From NCBI GenBank assembly GCA_946629475.1, contig CAMOXX010000045.1, positions 1 to 14,815 on the forward strand: 14,815 bases of DNA, in the 5' to 3' direction. Below are positions 1 to 8,088 of this stretch, piece after piece. Position 1 is the first letter of the stretch. Each line of letters begins with the position of its first letter. This DNA is from an uncultured Blautia sp. GTDB lineage: Bacteria > Bacillota > Clostridia > Lachnospirales > Lachnospiraceae. Position numbers and translations under genes: made by a program. The notes below the pieces were generated by a model, which saw nothing but the letters and a program-made list of their open reading frames with translations, did not search any database and was not told the origin of the DNA.

Positions 1-46
1 CCCGCAGCTTCCTCCGAGGACGAAAAAAAGCGGCAAAAACAAATCT

Positions 47-472
47 TCAGGCCTGGCCCGCTGCACCGTCCTTGCAGCTGAATCCCTTTGCCGCGAGGCA
101 TGCTTCGACTTCCATAATATCATCGGTGTGCAGGACAATGATCGGCATCGCCGAATCTCTGTCAAAGGAAAGATACAGATAGTTTACGTCCACGTTGCTG
201 TTGTAAAGAGCCTTGAGCAGGTCGTCAAGCGCCCCCGGACGGTCCTGAATCTGTACGCCGATCACTTCGGTCGTGCGGCACAGATAGCCTTCTTTTGTCA
301 GGGCTTCCACAGCCCTGCCGGCTTCTGATACAACCATCCGGATAATTCCGTACTCTGCGCTGTCGTTTGTGACTGAACCGAGAATATTGACATCCGCTTT
401 TTTCAGAATCTCTGTTATGTGCTGCATTGTGCCCTTTCGGTTCTCTGCATAAATGGAAAGCTGCTGTAACAT
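47..472 (-). CDS. Double ACT-domain protein, probable amino-acid sensor
   Basis: A 141-residue protein made of two ACT domains, about residues 3-66 and 71-135. ACT domains are small regulatory folds that usually bind amino acids at a conserved glycine turn; the matching turns here are ENRKGTM (Gly14) and QDRPGAL (Gly80). No catalytic domain is attached, so it is a stand-alone regulator, and its ligand and partner cannot be told from sequence. The start chosen is the ATG at 472, which has AAGGAG ten bases upstream. A GTG at 508 in the same frame would overlap the previous gene's stop by four bases (GTGA), but has no comparable ribosome binding site. It is the last visible gene of a tight minus-strand run after the Hsp70-like gene, 32 bases away. 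The ACT assignment is firm; the physiological role is unknown. Confidence 0.85.
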   Translation of the reverse strand: MLQQLSIYAENRKGTMQHITEILKKADVNILGSVTNDSAEYGIIRMVVSEAGRAVEALTKEGYLCRTTEVIGVQIQDRPGALDDLLKALYNSNVDVNYLYLSFDRDSAMPIIVLHTDDIMEVEACLAAKGFSCKDGAAGQA

Positions 473-504
473 TTTTTTCCTGCTCCTTTTCTCTTCTGCT
501 GTTC

Positions 505-2421
505 TCACTGCTGCCCCAGCGGGATCTCGACAATCTCAGCCATTCTGGTCAGGCACTGCTCGATATCCTCCGAAATTTCTTCCGAAAGCCTCTCGGAAAT
601 CTCTTCGCCCTTCTGGTTTTCCAGTGTTTCATAAAAACTCTTTTTCACAACGCCTTCATACCGGCCGATTCTGCTCTCAAACGCCCTCCTGGTGACAAGG
701 CGGCGCATCGGGCCGGGAATATCCAGCCTCAGAAGCGCTTTTTCCATCTGGTTTTTTCCAAGAATCAGGACCAGAAGGGACAGCAGCGCTCCTGTAAGTA
801 TCCCTGCAGGGCCTCCCGAGATCAGCGCGATCCCGCTTCCGCCGCAGAAAAGGCCGACAATCACCGAAATGACCGAATCAATCAGCCAGGTGATCTCCTC
901 AACCGCAAAGATATCCTTCGCCTCGATCCGGATGTCTATGTCGGTAGTGTTAAAATAGGATTTCAGGCTGAGCGCCCGGTAAGGGATATTGTGGCGGATA
1001 CAGATCGGCATGGTATATTCTTCCAGGTCGTCCCCCACGGTTCTGAGCCACCGTGATACCGGCTTTGCCAGGATCTCCTTTGCCTCATCGCTGTGAAGGT
1101 ACTCCGTGACAGCCTTTTCCATCTCTTCATCCGTGTCGATCAGCCTCCGGATCCCGCCGTTCCTCCATTTTTCGAAGACCGGCACGCAGGCATTATGAAG
1201 AAGCGGGGATGCAAGAGCGTCCATGGCAGCCCTGTACAGCTCCGTGATATGGCTCTCCACAACATTTTCTATCGTGCTCGAAGCGATGAGCTCATCCAGC
1301 TCGGCACGGAACGCGCGCATCTCGCTGTCAATTCTGCCGCAGTAGGCCAGGCCACGGGCCACCGAAAACTCCGGCTCGCTGCCGGTAATCACGACTGATT
1401 CCGGGAACACGCTCTCGCACCACTCGCGGAGGGCAGGCAGCCTTGACACTCCCCCTGTTAAAAAAACCAGCTCCGGAAGCCCGTCCTTCAGGCTCTCCCG
1501 GATATCCTTCAGGCTTGACAGGAAGGTCTCGCGGAAGGAGCGGTTTCCCAGCCGGCCGGATTTTTTGTTCATGAGGCGGTCTGCCATCTCCGGGTTCATG
1601 CGCATCCGGAGCGGAACCGGCTTGCGGTAATAGACCGTCACGGTATCGGTGCACTCATGATTCTTCCAGAACTCCTCATCCGAAAAGTATTTTTCCTTCA
1701 GGCGCCGCGCCGCGAATTCACAGTAAGTCCGCCAGGGCGGGCTCTGTTCAAATACGCTCTTCAGCTCCTTTTCCCTGCCCGAACCGGCCACGCTCTCCTC
1801 GAGGAGAATCTCGTCCATGATGCCTCCGCCCAGGACAACCTCCCCGGCCGTCTGCATCTCGACCTCTTTCCCATCACGGATATACGCAAAATCCGTGGTG
1901 GAGGAACCGATATCAGCCACGAGCACCGATTTTGACAGGATATCATGGCCGACCTGCAGATGCCTGGACCGGCAGGCGCTCACCATTGCCGCCCTGGATT
2001 CCGAGACGATTCTTACCGGCGGATACCCGGCATTTTCAAAAATGGACCGGTACCTCTCACGGGCATTCTTATCCCAGCCTGCCGGGCAGCCTACATAAAA
2101 GCAGTTATCCTCCGTCTTTTCTACTGCCCCGCTCCGGTACAGCTCATCGAGAACGCCCGATGCAAAGATCTCCACATCGCGGCGGCTCGCCGGGTCGGCC
2201 AGGAATCTGCTCTTAAACCGGAGGCCTTTCCGCACGGAGTCGGTACGGTAGCAGGCATTCTCCCCGATCAGAGTCTCTCCGTTTTCCGAGACAGCGTATG
2301 CAGTGATGAAGCTTTTGGCATCTTTTACCGGAAGAATGACAGGGGCAGAAGCCTCCTCCCCCGGGAGCACTGCCACGGCACTCTCCGCATCTCCCAGATC
2401 AAAGCCATAGAAACTCTCCAT
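505..2421 (-). CDS. Hsp70/actin-fold ATPase with C-terminal membrane hairpin
   Basis: A 638-residue protein with an Hsp70-type nucleotide-binding domain at about residues 1-365. Visible motifs are phosphate-1 FDLG (7-10), the strand FYVGCPAGWD (108-117) in the place of DnaK's ITVPAY, the connecting segment ESRAAMVSA (141-149), phosphate-2 VADIGSSTTDFA (168-179), and the adenosine motif FLTGGVSRLPA (320-330) followed by SVARGLAY. The usual beta-sandwich substrate-binding domain is not recognisable. Residues 366-505 look mostly helical, 511-555 form a very hydrophobic, Gly-rich pair of membrane segments, and a charged helical tail ends the protein. This suggests a membrane-anchored Hsp70-like ATPase rather than DnaK. 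Its ATG overlaps the upstream gene's stop (TAATG), with GGGAGG six bases before, so the two are translationally coupled and likely act together. Substrate and function are unknown. Confidence 0.8.
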   Translation of the reverse strand: MESFYGFDLGDAESAVAVLPGEEASAPVILPVKDAKSFITAYAVSENGETLIGENACYRTDSVRKGLRFKSRFLADPASRRDVEIFASGVLDELYRSGAVEKTEDNCFYVGCPAGWDKNARERYRSIFENAGYPPVRIVSESRAAMVSACRSRHLQVGHDILSKSVLVADIGSSTTDFAYIRDGKEVEMQTAGEVVLGGGIMDEILLEESVAGSGREKELKSVFEQSPPWRTYCEFAARRLKEKYFSDEEFWKNHECTDTVTVYYRKPVPLRMRMNPEMADRLMNKKSGRLGNRSFRETFLSSLKDIRESLKDGLPELVFLTGGVSRLPALREWCESVFPESVVITGSEPEFSVARGLAYCGRIDSEMRAFRAELDELIASSTIENVVESHITELYRAAMDALASPLLHNACVPVFEKWRNGGIRRLIDTDEEMEKAVTEYLHSDEAKEILAKPVSRWLRTVGDDLEEYTMPICIRHNIPYRALSLKSYFNTTDIDIRIEAKDIFAVEEITWLIDSVISVIVGLFCGGSGIALISGGPAGILTGALLSLLVLILGKNQMEKALLRLDIPGPMRRLVTRRAFESRIGRYEGVVKKSFYETLENQKGEEISERLSEEISEDIEQCLTRMAEIVEIPLGQQ

Positions 2422-3269
2422 TACATACCTCCCGCAGCCAGTCCTTTTTTCAGCAGCTCGCCTCCGCTCACAAGAGCGGGCCGGATTGTGGCACGTTTTT
2501 CAGACGGCATGACATCGAACCATTCTCTGCTGGCCGTGTCGTAGTCCACTGCTTCAATATTGTTTCGATGTAAAAAATACCTGATATCCTCCAGCTTGTC
2601 AAGCGCTGTATCACCGTCCCGGGAATACAGTGCTTCCAGAAGCCCGGCATACAGCGCAATTTCGCCCTCGCTGACCGGGCCGGAAATCCGGTACTCTCCC
2701 GCCGCAGCTTCCCCCGCCGGCACTCTTTCGATAGTCTGGTCGATAACCTGCATGACGCCGCGGAATTTTCGATAAGCATTCCCGGCGTCAATGCGGTTTT
2801 CCACCTTCTGCCTGGCTCTGCGGGCGGCATCTCTGCTGCTCCCGGTCTGTCTGCCCAAAAGAAAAGCTCCGGCAAGCAGGAGAATCAGTCCCGCGCACAT
2901 CATAATCTTCTGCAAAAGGCCGAAACCTTCAGGCATTCCTCCTCCTGCAAAAAGGAATACCATCACAGCAGCGCCGGCGGCGCAGAGGACAGCAGGCAGA
3001 AGTACAGTTTTTTTTCTGCCGCCGTCTTCCGCCGTCCAGACCACACTCCCGCCCACTGTATCGATCAGAGGGAGGCCCATACGGCACACCTGCATCATGT
3101 CCGAGGCCGCCCTGCTCCTGCCCTCCTGTTTTTCTGTTTCACTGTACCGGTAAAGAAGACGGTCAGCCTCCTTTTCCAGAGTCTCTTCTGCCTGTTCCAA
3201 ACCAGGCTGGTTCGCAAGGTCGCTCAGCAGCCTCTCTCTGTCCTCCTCAAGCAGTTCCACCAATGTCAT
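2421..3269 (-). CDS. Two-TM membrane protein, partner of the Hsp70-like ATPase
   Basis: A 282-residue protein of no family I recognise. Residues 1-60 are highly charged and probably coiled or helical. Two hydrophobic membrane segments lie at about 88-108 and 118-138, joined by a short Gly-rich turn. Residues 145-282 form a soluble C-terminal region rich in Arg/Glu/Ala. There is no signal peptide, so both ends are probably cytoplasmic. The stop codon shares a base with the start of the Hsp70-like gene (TAATG), which argues for a fixed-ratio pair. The tail contains TIRPALV and LLKKG, slightly reminiscent of the end of GrpE, but their order is the reverse of GrpE's QKGY...RPA, so I do not claim homology. 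A co-chaperone or membrane-receptor role is inferred from the gene pairing only. The start has GGAAGTGA upstream. Confidence 0.75.
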   Translation of the reverse strand: MTLVELLEEDRERLLSDLANQPGLEQAEETLEKEADRLLYRYSETEKQEGRSRAASDMMQVCRMGLPLIDTVGGSVVWTAEDGGRKKTVLLPAVLCAAGAAVMVFLFAGGGMPEGFGLLQKIMMCAGLILLLAGAFLLGRQTGSSRDAARRARQKVENRIDAGNAYRKFRGVMQVIDQTIERVPAGEAAAGEYRISGPVSEGEIALYAGLLEALYSRDGDTALDKLEDIRYFLHRNNIEAVDYDTASREWFDVMPSEKRATIRPALVSGGELLKKGLAAGGM

Positions 3270-3287
3270 TTCCGGGTCACTTCCTAT

Positions 3288-3300
3288 CTGTTCTGAACAG
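3288..3300. repeat. Small perfect inverted repeat between pyk and the membrane-protein gene
   Basis: CTGTTC-T-GAACAG, six-base arms around one central base, in the 46-base gap after the pyruvate kinase stop. It is too short and tight-turned for a terminator and has no T-run. It could be an operator half-pair or chance. Confidence 0.3.
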
Positions 3301-3315
3301 TTGCCCTGTTTTATT

Positions 3316-4734
3316 TCAGCGCATCACCGTCTCAACCTTGATCGTGTTGGTATTGCCGGTGCTTCCGTTGATCAGGCCGCCTGTAATGACGACATTGTCT
3401 CCCTTTTTCAGCTTCATCACACGCTGCGCTTCCTTCATGGCATGATAGAACATGACCTCAACCGAGTTGAATTCCTCGCTGATCACGGGCAGCACGCCCC
3501 AGCTCAGGTTCAGCTTGCGCCAGGCCCTTTTTGACGTAGTCATGCCGATGATCGGGGTCGGACAGCGGAAACGGCTGACCATCCTGGCGGTCTTACCGGT
3601 CATGGAGCATACCACAATACACTTTGCGTCGACATCGATCGCCATAGCGCACGTCGCATGGGATACCGCGTCCAGATTGCTGTGAATTTTGAACTCCTGC
3701 TGATGGAACTGTTTTTTGTAATCAATCCGGAACTCGGTGTACTCCGCGACCTCCGCCATCGTCCGGATCGCCCTGACCGGATACTTGCCGGCGGCTGTCT
3801 CTCCCGAAAGCATCAATGCCGAGGTTCCGTCATAAACCGCGTTGGCCACATCCGAAATCTCTGCCCTTGTAGCCCTCGGATTTTTGATCATGGATTCCAG
3901 CATCTCGGTGGCTGTAATCACGCGCTTGCCAAGCATGCGGCACTTGCTGATCAGATATTTCTGAACCGAGGGAACCTCCATAAACGGAATTTCCACACCA
4001 AGGTCACCTCTCGCAACCATAATTCCGTCAGCCACCTCGCAGATCTGCTCGATATTGTCCACGCCGGAACGGTTCTCGATTTTTGCAATTACATCGATAT
4101 CACTGCCGCCGTTCTCATCGAGGAATGCCCTCATCTGAACCAGGTCATCCTTCGTGGAAACAAAGGAGGCTGCCACAAAATCCACTCCGTGTTTGATCCC
4201 GAACAGGAGATCCGACTTGTCCTGCTCCGAAAGGAAGTCCCCCTTCAGAATCTTGTTTGGGAAGTTCATGCTCTTGCGGTCTGAGAGCTCGCCGCCCGCG
4301 ATCACTCTTGTAATCACATCAGCGCCGGACACTTCCGTCACCTCGCAGATTACCAGGCCGTTGTTTACCAGAATGCGGTCCCCCGGGTTCAGCTCCTTCG
4401 GAAGATCCTTGTAGGTCACCGATACCCGGTTTTCATCACCCTCGATTTCGTCCGTGGTGAATATGAATGTGCCGCCCTCAGCCAGCATGATTTTGTGATC
4501 CTTGAATGTTTTTATCCGGTACTCCGGGCCTTTTGTATCGAGCATGATCGCTACCGGCAGATCAAGCTCCTCGCGCACCTTCTTGATCGAAGCAATTTTC
4601 TTCTCATGCTCCTCATGCGTACCGTGGGAAAAATTGAGCCTGGCGACGTTCATTCCGGCCTTCATCATCTCGGCAAGGACTTCCTCACTCTCGCTGGCAG
4701 GACCGATCGTGCAGATGATTTTTGTCTTGTTCAT
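3316..4734 (-). CDS. pyk: Pyruvate kinase
   Basis: Pyruvate kinase (EC 2.7.1.40) transfers phosphate from phosphoenolpyruvate to ADP, giving pyruvate and ATP, the last step of glycolysis in the cytoplasm. The 472-residue protein shows the family motifs in order: ARLNFSHGTHEEH (31-43), MLDTKGPEYR (64-73), the B domain (about 75-165), VIAKIENRSG (215-224) with catalytic Lys218 and metal-binding Glu220, MVARGDLGVEIP (239-250) with Asp244, ITATEMLESM (273-282), and SDVANAVYDGTSALMLSGETA (294-314). The C-terminal domain ends at about 472, so the extra PEP-utiliser-like domain of Bacillus pyruvate kinase is absent. Many homologues have Gln where this has Glu277. The ATG has AGGAGG seven bases upstream. 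It follows glgD by 50 bases across a strong hairpin, and the Hsp70 pair follows 46 bases downstream. Confidence 0.97.
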   Translation of the reverse strand: MNKTKIICTIGPASESEEVLAEMMKAGMNVARLNFSHGTHEEHEKKIASIKKVREELDLPVAIMLDTKGPEYRIKTFKDHKIMLAEGGTFIFTTDEIEGDENRVSVTYKDLPKELNPGDRILVNNGLVICEVTEVSGADVITRVIAGGELSDRKSMNFPNKILKGDFLSEQDKSDLLFGIKHGVDFVAASFVSTKDDLVQMRAFLDENGGSDIDVIAKIENRSGVDNIEQICEVADGIMVARGDLGVEIPFMEVPSVQKYLISKCRMLGKRVITATEMLESMIKNPRATRAEISDVANAVYDGTSALMLSGETAAGKYPVRAIRTMAEVAEYTEFRIDYKKQFHQQEFKIHSNLDAVSHATCAMAIDVDAKCIVVCSMTGKTARMVSRFRCPTPIIGMTTSKRAWRKLNLSWGVLPVISEEFNSVEVMFYHAMKEAQRVMKLKKGDNVVITGGLINGSTGNTNTIKVETVMR

Positions 4735-4753
4735 AGCATTTCCTCCTATAAAG

Positions 4754-4780
4754 AAGCCGGCAGCCTATCGCTGCCGGCTT
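4754..4780 (-). terminator. Strong hairpin between glgD and pyk (terminator or attenuator)
   Basis: A perfect 10-bp GC-rich stem (AAGCCGGCAG / CTGCCGGCTT) with a 7-base loop starts four bases after the glgD stop. On the minus strand it is followed by CTTTATAGG, a poor U-tract, and then directly by the pyk ribosome binding site. It may therefore be a leaky terminator or an mRNA-processing or stability hairpin that sets pyk expression relative to glgCD. No convincing separate pyk promoter was found in the short gap. Confidence 0.6.
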
Positions 4781-4784
4781 ATCA

Positions 4785-5903
4785 TCAGATGATATCATCT
4801 CTCTCAATATAACCCGGATTGCCCGGTTCCGAAACAACCTTGTTCGAGTGAATGATTCTTGCCCATTTATCAACAACCTGGTTTTCTACATAGACGCCCG
4901 GTCCGATCTCGGCATTCGCGAGAATGATACTGTTCTTGACAACAGCGCCTTCGCAGATTTTAACACAGCGGCCGATGATCGAATTCTCAACCGTTCCTTC
5001 GATGTCGCAGCCGTTCGAGATGTAGGAGCCCGATACACATGCATTGTCATAATACTGTGTCGGAGCGGCATCCGTCGTCTTGGTATAGATCGGCCAGTCA
5101 GCCTTGAAGAGGTCGTTTGCCACATTCTGATCAAGAAGCGCCAGATTGTAATCGACATAGCTCTTCAGATCGGTGATAGCCGCAAAGAAGCCTTTGTGCT
5201 GCACTCCGCGGATATCCAGCTCGTCGCACCTGCTGGTAACCATCTGGGACATACTGTATGCGGAGGAGAGCTTGCGCGCGCTCTCAACGATCTCGACAAA
5301 CAGATCCTTGGACATGACATAGGTGTCCATAAAGATGTTTCTGTCCGCCTGATTGCCCAGGTTGTGCTCGATCGACCTTACACCCTTCTGCCTGTTCAGG
5401 TTCAGGACATTGACATCGAGGAATGCCTTGTCCGCATTGTCAACCTTGTGATAAAGCAGGGTGATGTCGGCGCCGGAATCAATGTGCTTCTGCAGAAGCT
5501 CGTCATAGTTCTGCGAATAAATCATGTAGTTCGGAGCAATCACAACGTACTCCTCGTGAACCCTCTTCAGGATGTCAAGGTTCTCGGCATACGCATGGAT
5601 GTCCGTATTGTAAATCGTATTGTTGACATTCAGGTTTGCAAAGATCATCTGCAGCTTGCCGCGCTTGGAGTTGATGTTGTAGTGGCGGCCGGTTCCCAGA
5701 TGCTCGGTGAGTGACCTGGGCTTGCTGCTCCCTACAAACACGTGAATCCTGTCGATCCCGCTGTTGCTCATGTTGGAGACCGGGAAATCGATGACGCGGT
5801 ATCTGCCCATAAATGAAAATGCGCTGACCGGGCGGTGTTCCTGCAGTCCTTCAACCCTGAACCGCCGAAGTGAAGACGCGATAATACCAAATGCCCTTGC
5901 CAT
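4785..5903 (-). CDS. glgD: GlgD, regulatory subunit of glucose-1-phosphate adenylyltransferase
   Basis: A 372-residue nucleotidyltransferase-like protein matching GlgD, the partner of GlgC in Firmicutes ADP-glucose pyrophosphorylase. Shared landmarks are GRYRVIDFPVSNMSNSGI (residues 33-50) and the C-terminal left-handed beta-helix built from hexapeptides such as GTVENSIIGRCVKICEGAVV (303-322). The catalytic features of GlgC are lost: the N-terminal nucleotide loop GGRGSRL is replaced by IIASSLRRF, and the LSGDHIYKMDY metal-binding segment by APNYMIYSQNYDE. This fits the view that GlgD modulates GlgC rather than catalysing by itself. It begins one base after the glgC stop (TAA-G-ATG), with its AGGGGG ribosome binding site inside the end of glgC, so the subunits are co-translated. 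The coding end carries a palindromic GATGATATCATC, explained by its Asp-Asp-Ile-Ile codons. Confidence 0.95.
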   Translation of the reverse strand: MARAFGIIASSLRRFRVEGLQEHRPVSAFSFMGRYRVIDFPVSNMSNSGIDRIHVFVGSSKPRSLTEHLGTGRHYNINSKRGKLQMIFANLNVNNTIYNTDIHAYAENLDILKRVHEEYVVIAPNYMIYSQNYDELLQKHIDSGADITLLYHKVDNADKAFLDVNVLNLNRQKGVRSIEHNLGNQADRNIFMDTYVMSKDLFVEIVESARKLSSAYSMSQMVTSRCDELDIRGVQHKGFFAAITDLKSYVDYNLALLDQNVANDLFKADWPIYTKTTDAAPTQYYDNACVSGSYISNGCDIEGTVENSIIGRCVKICEGAVVKNSIILANAEIGPGVYVENQVVDKWARIIHSNKVVSEPGNPGYIERDDII

Positions 5904-5904
5904 C

Positions 5905-7041
5905 TTACTCTACCCCCTTTACACGTTTCGCAACGAGAAGAATGTTCTCGCTGTCCGCGCTGCCCACGACAGCGCCTTTTCCGATGCGGACACCGCCCGC
6001 CACGAGAGCACGGGTCACAACCGCGCCGTCCTCAACAACAGCACCCGGCATCAGAACACTGTCGATTACCTTCGCGCCTTTGCCGACTACGGAATTGGTA
6101 AACAGCACGGAGCTTTGTACTTCGCCCTCGATCCGGCAGCCCTGGTTGACATATGCCTTGCGGATTTTCGCATCCGGCCCGATGTACTGCGGAAGCGTCG
6201 TGACATCCTCGGTGTAGATTCTCCAGGTGGGATCTGCAAGGTTCAGCTCATCCTTCTTGTAAAGGAGATCCATGTTGGCTTCCCACAGGGAGTCGATGGT
6301 TCCTACATCCTTCCAGTATCCCTTGAATTCGTAAGCCATCAGAGTTTTTCCTTCGCCAAGCAGCGCCGGAATGATATCCTTGCCGAAATCATGGCTGGAT
6401 TCGTTGTTCTTCATGTCGGCAACCAGAAGCCTTCTCAGTGTCTTCCAGCTGAAAATATAAATACCCATGGATGCAAGGTTGCTCTTGGGATGCGCGGGTT
6501 TTTCCTCAAACTCCACGATACGTCCCTCGCTGTCGGTGTTCATGATGCCGAAGCGGCTGGCTTCCTTGATCGGAACACCGATGACGGCGATTGTCGCGTC
6601 AGCATTGTGCTCCTTATGGTATGCAAGCATCTCTGAGTAATCCATCTTGTAGATGTGGTCACCGGAAAGAATGAGAAGATACTCAGGATCATAGTTGTCG
6701 ATAAAATCGATGTTCTGGGAGATCGCATCCGCAGTTCCGCGGTATACGTCCAGTTTTTCCTCGGCTTTTTCGCGAGGCGGAAGAACGTATACACCGCTCT
6801 CCCGGGTATCAAGCCCCCAGCGTCCACCGGATGCGACGTAGCTGTTCAGAAGAACAGATTCATACTGTGTCAGAACACCAACAACATCGATGCCGCTGTT
6901 CGCACAGTTGCTGAGCGGAAAGTCAACGATTCTGTACTTTCCGCCATAATAGACCGCCGGCTTGGCAACCTTTTTGGTCAGGTCATGCAGACGGCTGCCA
7001 CGGCCTCCGGCCAGAATCATGGCGAGCATATTGTTTTGCAT
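5905..7041 (-). CDS. glgC: GlgC, glucose-1-phosphate adenylyltransferase catalytic subunit
   Basis: Makes ADP-glucose and pyrophosphate from ATP and glucose-1-phosphate, the committed step of bacterial glycogen synthesis (EC 2.7.7.27). Visible motifs, numbered from the first in-frame ATG at 7047, are the nucleotide-binding loop ILAGGRGSRLHDLT (11-24), YRIVDFPLSNCANSGI (38-53), YRGTADAI (102-109), LSGDHIYKMDYSEM (127-140) with the catalytic aspartate region, and FEEKPAHPKS for the sugar phosphate. A C-terminal beta-helix carries allosteric sites in this family. I prefer the ATG at 7041 as start: GGAGG lies seven bases before it, but only one base before the ATG at 7047. Length is about 378 residues, normal for Firmicutes. 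glgD follows one base after its stop; glgA and glgB are not in the window. Confidence 0.96.
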   Translation of the reverse strand: MQNNMLAMILAGGRGSRLHDLTKKVAKPAVYYGGKYRIVDFPLSNCANSGIDVVGVLTQYESVLLNSYVASGGRWGLDTRESGVYVLPPREKAEEKLDVYRGTADAISQNIDFIDNYDPEYLLILSGDHIYKMDYSEMLAYHKEHNADATIAVIGVPIKEASRFGIMNTDSEGRIVEFEEKPAHPKSNLASMGIYIFSWKTLRRLLVADMKNNESSHDFGKDIIPALLGEGKTLMAYEFKGYWKDVGTIDSLWEANMDLLYKKDELNLADPTWRIYTEDVTTLPQYIGPDAKIRKAYVNQGCRIEGEVQSSVLFTNSVVGKGAKVIDSVLMPGAVVEDGAVVTRALVAGGVRIGKGAVVGSADSENILLVAKRVKGVE

Positions 7042-7066
7042 TTTCATACCTCCTACTCTCTGTTAC

Positions 7067-7079
7067 GATGATAATCATC
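7067..7079. repeat. Palindrome in the glgC 5' leader
   Basis: GATGAT-A-ATCATC, a perfect six-base inverted repeat around one base, lies between the predicted glgC promoter and its ribosome binding site, about 40 bases past the expected transcription start. That is a plausible operator position for a repressor or catabolite regulator, but no known motif is recognised. Confidence 0.3.
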
Positions 7080-7123
7080 CGGTATCGAACGGAAAAAGCA
7101 CTCATTCGAAAACCCCATATCTA

Positions 7124-7152
7124 TTTTTATCATAAAATCAGATTCTATGCAA
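7124..7152 (-). promoter_or_regulatory. Predicted sigma-A promoter for glgCD
   Basis: On the minus strand, TTGCAT (7152-7147), a 17-base spacer and TAAAAA (7129-7124) followed by T. The element sits in an AT-rich 186-base gap between the YitT gene and glgC, giving a leader of about 75 bases. The -10 is imperfect, but spacing and -35 match the promoter found ahead of pgcA. A second TTGCAT lies 15 bases further upstream (7167-7162). The rest of the gap holds only a weak A/T-rich hairpin (7177-7192) and no convincing terminator for the gene upstream. Confidence 0.45.
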
Positions 7153-7227
7153 GATATTATCATGCAAATCTCCTAAGAAAATAGCAATTTTCAGGGGTAT
7201 TCTGCCAAGAATAACAAAAACTGCCCA

Positions 7228-8088
7228 TCAATCATTCGGCCGCATATGGAATCTTCCGGAAATCTGATCGGTTTTAATTACGTTGATGAAAGCTTTCTCA
7301 TCAGCCGCCCGGATATGCTGCAGCACTGCCTTCAGCTCGTCCGCGGAGATAACCGAGTAGATCATGGTCCTCTTTGTCCCCTCATAGGTTCCCACCACGT
7401 CCATCTTGGTTGCCCCATGCTTCGTCATTCTGTCGATGACGGCCGTGATCTCTTCCGGCTTGTCGGTGACGATAAACAGGGTATTTTTGTTGTAGTGCTT
7501 GTACATCGTGTGGATCATCTGCGTGGACGCGAACTGGAAAATGATCGAGTAGAGAGCTTTATCCCAGCCCGAAACAAAGCCGCCGCAGGTCAGAATCACG
7601 GCATTAAAGCCCAGAATATAATTCCATGCGTCAACCCCGAATTTTTCGGAAATATAGATCGAAATGAAGTCTGTTCCGCCCGATGTGGCGCCGGCAAACA
7701 GACAGAGAGAAATTGCGAAGCCGTTCACGATTCCCCCGAACACGCTGATCAGGAGCACGTCCGATGTAATGGTGCGAAGCGGTATGATGTCCGTAAGGAT
7801 CGTGACCGTCAGAATTGCAATGCAGGAATACAGAGTGAATTTTTTCCCGATTTTTTTGAAGCCCAGCAGAATCGGCCCCAGATTCAGAAGGATATAAGGA
7901 ACGCCGTAAGGAATCGAAATCCCCAGGTATTTTTTGAATACATTCTGAAGAAGGATCGTCAGGCCGGACATTCCGCCGGGAAGAAGTCCTCCCGTGTGGA
8001 CAAATGTCCTGATATTAACCGATATGACGACCCCTGCCAGAATGCAGAGGAAAATCCGCTTTCCATCTTTTTTAATATCGATTGTCAT
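7228..8088 (-). CDS. YitT family membrane protein (YitT_membrane + DUF2179)
   Basis: A 286-residue integral membrane protein of the YitT/DUF161 family. The N-terminal two thirds carry about five or six membrane segments, with family signatures HTGGLLPGGMSGLTILLQ (31-48) and FAGATSGGTDFISIYIS (131-147). The C-terminal part from about residue 195 is the soluble DUF2179 domain, recognisable by KNTLFIVTDKPEEITAVI and ending in VIKTDQISGRF. The transport substrate of the family is not established. The ATG at 8088 has GGAGG seven bases upstream; an earlier in-frame ATG at 8106 would place that Shine-Dalgarno inside the gene. The start overlaps the upstream stop as ATGA, so it is translationally coupled to the HPr-kinase-like protein. 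Confidence 0.92.
   Translation of the reverse strand: MTIDIKKDGKRIFLCILAGVVISVNIRTFVHTGGLLPGGMSGLTILLQNVFKKYLGISIPYGVPYILLNLGPILLGFKKIGKKFTLYSCIAILTVTILTDIIPLRTITSDVLLISVFGGIVNGFAISLCLFAGATSGGTDFISIYISEKFGVDAWNYILGFNAVILTCGGFVSGWDKALYSIIFQFASTQMIHTMYKHYNKNTLFIVTDKPEEITAVIDRMTKHGATKMDVVGTYEGTKRTMIYSVISADELKAVLQHIRAADEKAFINVIKTDQISGRFHMRPND

Noticed and set aside
1..46. T-rich stretch downstream of the ACT gene as a terminator
   Set aside because: There is a run of T on the minus strand after GCCGC, but no convincing stem-loop within the visible bases; the next gene lies outside the window.
2421..3269. Calling the two-TM protein GrpE
   Set aside because: Only short resemblances (RPALV, KKG) are seen, in the reverse order of GrpE's conserved end, and membrane segments are not a GrpE feature.
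4788..4799. Palindrome GATGATATCATC near the end of glgD
   Set aside because: It is fully explained by the codons for the C-terminal Asp-Asp-Ile-Ile, although a related palindrome occurs ahead of glgC.
4848..6636. Long plus-strand open frames opposite glgD and glgC
   Set aside because: They mirror clear GlgD and GlgC coding frames, and their translations have no recognisable domain.
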